From the NCBI RefSeq assembly GCF_004791585.1, contig NZ_SRUU01000001.1:186001-250000 (forward strand): a stretch of 64,000 nucleotides of DNA. Direction: 5' to 3'. Shown here piece after piece: positions 60,211 through 64,000 of this stretch. Within the stretch, counting starts at the first letter, position 1; each line of letters begins with the position of its first letter. This DNA comes from Mesorhizobium sp. M1C.F.Ca.ET.210.01.1.1 (GTDB lineage: Bacteria; Pseudomonadota; Alphaproteobacteria; Rhizobiales; Rhizobiaceae). The notes under the pieces are model-generated. The model did not search any database, had not been told where the DNA came from, and was given only the letters and a program-made list of their open reading frames with translations. Position numbers and translations under genes: made by a program.

Positions 60211-61025
60211 AGAGGCCTCCCTCGCTCTGGGTGCGTCTCGCCGCGCGGCGGCGCAGGATTTCGGCAACCGTCATCAGCACGAAGGAGGCCGCCAGCAGCA
60301 AGGTGCCGAGCGCCAGCACGCCTGGGAGCTTGGCCGCGAAACGCAGCTGGCCCCAGATGTAGATCGGCAGCGTCGCCTCGGTGCCAGTGAGGAAAAAGGC
60401 GATGATGAACTCGTCGAGCGAGATGGTGAAGCAGACCAGCAGGCTGGAGATGATTGCCGGCGCCACCATCGGCAGCGTCACCCGCCGGAAGGTGCCGAAC
60501 GCGCTTTCGCCGAGGTCGGCGGAGGCCTCCTCGAGGCTGCGGTCGAAACCCTCGAAGCCCGAAGTCAGTACCGTCATCGAATAGGGAATGCAGACCAGCA
60601 CATGGCCCAGCACGACGGTGAACAGCGACAGGCTGAGGCCGAGCTGCAGCATCACCAGGAGCATCGAGATGGCGACGATCACCTCCGGCAGCACCAGCGG
60701 CGCCATGATCAGGCCGTTGATGGTGCGGCGGCCGGGATAGCGGTAGCGGGTGATCGAGCGGGCGGCGAGGATGCCGAGCACAGTCGACAGGATCGAGGCC
60801 GAGATGCCGACAGCCAAGCTGTTCCAGGTGGCGTCGATCAGCGCCGGCGTCCGCGGCAGGTCCTCATACCAGTGAAGCGTGACGCCGGAGAGCGGGAATT
60901 TCGGCGTCGCCGCCGTGTTGATTCGAGAAGATCGGCAGGAAGATCACCGGCAGGTAAAGGAAAAGGATGTAGAGCGCGGCATAGCTCGACAGCCAGCCTG
61001 GCAGGAAACGTCTGATCGCCGTCAT
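60203..61025 (-). pseudogene. ABC transporter permease (PotC-like) with apparent one-base frameshift
   Basis: The N-terminal reading starts at ATG 61025 (MTAIRRFLPGWLSSYAALYI, first helix) and reads LPVIFLPIFSNQ, after which it goes out of frame near 60919-60926. The rest continues in the next frame (TPKFPLSGVTLHWYEDLPRT, then the permease domain with EEASADLGESAFGTFRRVTL) to the stop at 60203. One extra base in the stretch around CGAATC would explain it; PotC proteins have a Phe-Asn pair there. Corrected length would be about 273 residues, normal for PotC. Either an assembly or sequencing error or a real inactivating mutation. Confidence 0.85.
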
Positions 61026-61939
61026 CGCGCCAGCCTCTGCAGCGCGCGGATGATAAGCACCGTGGCGCCGGCCATCAGCGAGACGATGACCATGGTGGTG
61101 ACCGAGAGCGCAGCGCCGAGCGGCCAGTTCGATGCCTTGCCGAATTGCGCCTGGATGGCGTTGGCGATCATGACGCCGTCCTTGCCGCCGACCAGTTTTG
61201 GCGTGACGTAGTCGCCGACGGTCGGGATCATGACGATCAGCGCCGCCGAGATGACGCCGGGCGCCGACAGCGGCAAGGTCACGCGCAGGAACGAGCGCAG
61301 TGGTCCGTCGCCAAGGTCGGTCGCCGCCTCGACCAGCGTGCGGTCGACCTTCTCCAGTGAAACAAAGATCGGCAGGATGGCGAAGGTCGCCCAGGCGTGG
61401 GTCAGCGTGATGATGACGGCGGTAGAGTTGTAGAGCAGCGCCGTCGACGGCTCGTCGATGATGCCGAGGCCCATCAGTCCGGAATTGAGCACGCCGTTAT
61501 AGCCGAGGATCACCTTCCACGACATCACGCGCAGCAGGTAGCTGGTCCAGAACGGAATGGTGATGAGGAAGAGCCAGAGGCTCTTGTGACGGCCGCCATG
61601 GAAGGAAATGAAATAGGCGATCGGATAGGCCAGCAGCACGGTGAGCAGGCTGACCGACAGCGAGATGCAGAGCGAGCGCCAGAGCAGGTCGCGGTAGATC
61701 GGCTCGGTGAGCGCGATCCGGTAGTTCTCCAGCGTGAACGTGTGGTCGATGGTGAGATAGTCCTGGGTCCAGAAGGAATGCGCGATGACGACCAGGATCG
61801 GCAGGACGAGAAGGATGAGGGCATAAGCGAAGGTCGGGCTGATAAGCGCGAAGCCCTGTACGGCTTCCGATTGCAGAAGGGAACTTCGTCTGGCTCCCGC
61901 GATGCGCAGCGGGGGCGACCCTTCCGCGGCTGCCGTCAT
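61022..61939 (-). CDS. ABC transporter permease (PotB-like)
   Basis: A 305-residue inner-membrane permease with six predicted helices and the EAA-type loop VEAATDLGDGPLRSFLRVTL PLS near residue 225. The N-terminal 35 residues are cytoplasmic. The stop overlaps the start of the PotC-like gene by ATGA. First gene of the minus-strand transporter operon; the operator-like site at 62122 lies about 190 bp upstream. Confidence 0.92.
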   Translation of the reverse strand: MTAAAEGSPPLRIAGARRSSLLQSEAVQGFALISPTFAYALILLVLPILVVIAHSFWTQDYLTIDHTFTLENYRIALTEPIYRDLLWRSLCISLSVSLLTVLLAYPIAYFISFHGGRHKSLWLFLITIPFWTSYLLRVMSWKVILGYNGVLNSGLMGLGIIDEPSTALLYNSTAVIITLTHAWATFAILPIFVSLEKVDRTLVEAATDLGDGPLRSFLRVTLPLSAPGVISAALIVMIPTVGDYVTPKLVGGKDGVMIANAIQAQFGKASNWPLGAALSVTTMVIVSLMAGATVLIIRALQRLAR

Positions 61940-62121
61940 TGCAGAGCTCCAGGCGTGATCTCAGTTGCTGGCTCGGACTGTCCCGCCATGCGGCCTTCCC
62001 CTTAACCGACGCCGTGTTCCCGATTCTTGATGCCTGGAGGCGACCGCTCCTGGCTTGCCGGCTTTCTTTCATCATGCGCGCATCCGCCGATTGAAATCAA
62101 GCGCTATTTCTGCAATATTGA

Positions 62122-62137
62122 TTGAACAGACATTCAA
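62122..62137. promoter_or_regulatory. BetI-type operator-like site, copy 2
   Basis: TTGAACAGACATTCAA with the same TTGAA-N6-TTCAA form as 54546-54561, in the divergent region between the transporter operon and the aminotransferase gene. Confidence 0.65.
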
Positions 62138-62226
62138 AATGAAGTGAAGAAAAGCCTATTTTCCATGGCTTTCCGCTTCATTCGGTGTCCAGGGGAAATT
62201 CCGCAACCGGACGATGCGAGGCTAGG

Positions 62227-63642
62227 ATGGCGGCTGCAAGGGAGATCAAGACCAGGGAGGTCGAACAGGGCGGCGACGACGCGGTCGAGCTCGCCAAGCG
62301 CCATCTTGTCCAGCCCTGGCCCTATGCCGGCTCGGTCGGCGCCGAGGCACGCGCGCTCATCGGCGAGGGCGACGGCATCTACATCACCGACGCTTCCGGC
62401 AAGCGGCTGATCGACGGCCCGGCCGGCATGTGGTGCATCAATGTCGGCCATCGCCGCGAGGAATTGGCGAGGGTGATGTACGACCAGGCGATGGCGCTCT
62501 CCTACAACACGCCCTGGTACACGATGAATGCGCCCTCGGCCGAGCTTGCCCGGCGCATCGCAGATGCCGCTCCGGGCGACCTCAGCCACAGCTTCTTCAC
62601 CACCGGCGGCTCGTCGGCGGTGGAGACGGCGCTGCGCTTCATGCAGTTCTACAACAATGTGCGCGGCCGGCCGGAGAAGAAGCTGATCCTGAGCCGCGGC
62701 GGCGCATATCACGGCTCGACCTACCTGTCGGCCTCGCTCAACGGGCGTCCGCGCGACCGCGACTGGATGGACGGCGCCGACGAACTGGTGGTGAAGCTCG
62801 CTTCGCCCGACCCGTTCCGGCGGCCCAAGGAGATGAGCGTCGCCGCCTTCACCGATTTCCTCGTCGTTCAGTTCCGCGACGCCGTCGCGCGCATCGGCGC
62901 GGATCGTATCGGCGCCTTTGTCGGCGAGCCTGTGCAGGCTTCGGGTGGCGTCATCGTGCCGCCGGACGGATATCTCAGGCGCATCCGCGAAATCTGCCGC
63001 GAGAACGACATCCTCTACATTTCCGACGAGGTGGTGACCGGCTTCGGGCGGCTCGGCCATGTCTTCGCCTCGGGCGACGTGTTCGACATCGATCCGGACA
63101 TGATCACCTTCGCCAAGGGGATCACTTCGGGCTATTTCCCGCTCGGCGGCGTGATCATCTCGGAACGGTTGCTGGAACAGCTGCGCCGCTCCAATCATCC
63201 GGACGCTCTCTTCGGCCATGGGCTCACCTACACCAGTCATCCAATCGGCTGCGCCGTGGCGCTGAAGAACCTCGACCTGCTGGAAGGGGGCGTGCTTCAG
63301 CATGCACGCGAGATCGCGCCCTATTTCCAGGCGCGGCTGAAGACGCTGGAGGAGCTGCCGCTGGTCGGCGAGGTGCGCGGCGCCGGCCTGATGGCCTGCG
63401 TCGAATGCGTCGCCGACCGCGAGAGCAAGAACCCGCTGCAGCTCGACAAGGATGTCGGAAAGCGCATCGACGCGCATTGCCACGAGCTCGGGCTTCTGGT
63501 GCGGCCGCTGATCAACATGTGCGTGATGTCGCCGCCGCTGATCATCAGCCGCGGGCAAGTCGACGACATGGTAGCGATCCTGCGCGAGGGGATTTCGCGC
63601 ACGATGGATGACCTCAGGGAGGAAGGGGTCTGGCGCGGGTGA
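62227..63642 (+). CDS. Class III (omega) aminotransferase
   Basis: A PLP-dependent transaminase of 471 residues: FTTGGSSAVETALRFMQFYN, SRGGAYHGSTYLSASLNG, VGEPVQASGGVIVPPDGYLR, ILYISDEVVTGFGRLGHVFA (the PLP ring Asp) and MITFAKGITSGYFPLGGVII (Schiff-base Lys). The family uses putrescine, beta-alanine or other omega-amines with pyruvate. GCTAGG precedes the ATG at 62227. It is divergent from the transporter operon and shares the operator region, so it fits the step after uptake. Confidence 0.92.
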   Translation: MAAAREIKTREVEQGGDDAVELAKRHLVQPWPYAGSVGAEARALIGEGDGIYITDASGKRLIDGPAGMWCINVGHRREELARVMYDQAMALSYNTPWYTMNAPSAELARRIADAAPGDLSHSFFTTGGSSAVETALRFMQFYNNVRGRPEKKLILSRGGAYHGSTYLSASLNGRPRDRDWMDGADELVVKLASPDPFRRPKEMSVAAFTDFLVVQFRDAVARIGADRIGAFVGEPVQASGGVIVPPDGYLRRIREICRENDILYISDEVVTGFGRLGHVFASGDVFDIDPDMITFAKGITSGYFPLGGVIISERLLEQLRRSNHPDALFGHGLTYTSHPIGCAVALKNLDLLEGGVLQHAREIAPYFQARLKTLEELPLVGEVRGAGLMACVECVADRESKNPLQLDKDVGKRIDAHCHELGLLVRPLINMCVMSPPLIISRGQVDDMVAILREGISRTMDDLREEGVWRG

Positions 63643-63648
63643 GGACGC

Positions 63649-64000
63649 TCACCCCCTGGACCGCAGCGCGTCGTTCAGCGACCACATGTCCTTTTCCTCG
63701 GGCGCCGTCTCCAGATTGAGCACCGGAACCTGCCTGCGCAGATGGTCGTGGTGGGTGCGCACGCCGTATTCGAGGTCCGAGAGGTAGAAGCCTTCGAAGG
63801 CTTCCGACAGCATTGATTCGTTCGACCAGACGGAGAGCTGGACGTCCTCGTTCATGGTGTCGCGGTCGATGCGGTAGGCGAGATAGCGCGCCGCCGCCTG
63901 CTGCCGCGTCTCGTTTGGATAGCGATAGACCGCGCCGCGCAGCAGCGTCTCGCCGGTCGACAGCGGGAACTCCTGATAGAACTGCACCGATTCCGGCATG
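63649..64000 (-). CDS. Rieske oxygenase alpha subunit, C-terminal part (cut by window edge)
   Basis: The last 116 residues of a ring-hydroxylating oxygenase-like protein: VQFYQEFPLSTGETLLRGAV, ARYLAYRIDRDTMNEDVQLS and GFYLSDLEYGVRTHHDHLRR match the end of the catalytic (SRPBCC) domain. The Rieske cluster domain would lie beyond base 64000. An ATG sits at the very edge but is internal by family comparison. Related enzymes demethylate glycine betaine and similar quaternary amines, which fits the cluster. Confidence 0.7.
   Translation of the reverse strand, partial: MPESVQFYQEFPLSTGETLLRGAVYRYPNETRQQAAARYLAYRIDRDTMNEDVQLSVWSNESMLSEAFEGFYLSDLEYGVRTHHDHLRRQVPVLNLETAPEEKDMWSLNDALRSRG

Overview
The window is high-GC DNA from an alphaproteobacterium of the order Hyphomicrobiales (Rhizobiales), most likely Mesorhizobium or a close relative. 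The basis is the tkt-gap order, the DUF4164-zapA pair, the PhyR/NepR/EcfG general stress response module, HWE-family histidine kinases, a NagC/XylR-type ROK repressor next to xylFHG, and several families of intergenic palindromic repeats of a kind I associate with Mesorhizobium. The genus call is inference; no marker rRNA is present.

Region by region. 1-7.6 kb is housekeeping: the start of gap, tkt, a DUF4164 coiled-coil gene, zapA, a 1-Cys peroxiredoxin, rpoH, an RluD-type pseudouridine synthase, a small membrane protein, a VOC protein and tRNA-Glu(CUC). 7.6-14.7 kb is the least ordinary part. A three-gene minus-strand operon encodes a coiled-coil protein, an inner-membrane protein with a cytoplasmic N-domain and a periplasmic OmpA-like domain, and a Rab/Ras-like small GTPase. 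It lies opposite a YidB-family gene and near a two-component system. The same pair of operator-like sites, with identical 22-bp spacing, occurs in front of both the GTPase/yidB intergenic region and the kinase gene.

14.9-18.1 kb holds a VOC protein, a GST with a histone-H1-like Lys/Ala tail, and small exported proteins. 18.3-22.1 kb is a 1254-residue soluble PAS hybrid kinase with two receiver domains. 22.5-27.8 kb is the complete phosphate operon pstSCAB-phoU-phoB, preceded by a three-repeat Pho box. 27.9-33 kb is a ROK repressor divergent from a xylose-type ABC transporter (xylFHG).

33.1-44.6 kb is a general-stress-response island. It contains two HWE kinases, phyR, nepR-ecfG, a FAT GUY-like single-domain response regulator, a Crp/Fnr regulator and several small envelope proteins. 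Nine sequences match the EcfG promoter form GGAAC-N16/17-CGTT, each placed in front of a gene, so the regulators and part of their regulon sit side by side.

44.6-49.5 kb carries a sulfatase-fold hydrolase, a ring-cleaving-dioxygenase-like VOC/esterase/GNAT operon and an M19 dipeptidase. 49.7-64 kb is an amine (polyamine or quaternary amine) utilisation region: two phytoene-dehydrogenase-like oxidoreductases, a GcvT-like protein, a PEAMT-like methyltransferase, a BetI-like TetR regulator, Pot-type transport genes, a flavin amine oxidase, a class III aminotransferase and the end of a Rieske oxygenase. Two operator-like sites of the form TTGAA-N6-TTCAA flank this region. One substrate-binding-protein gene has lost its middle, and the potC-like permease gene carries an apparent one-base frameshift.
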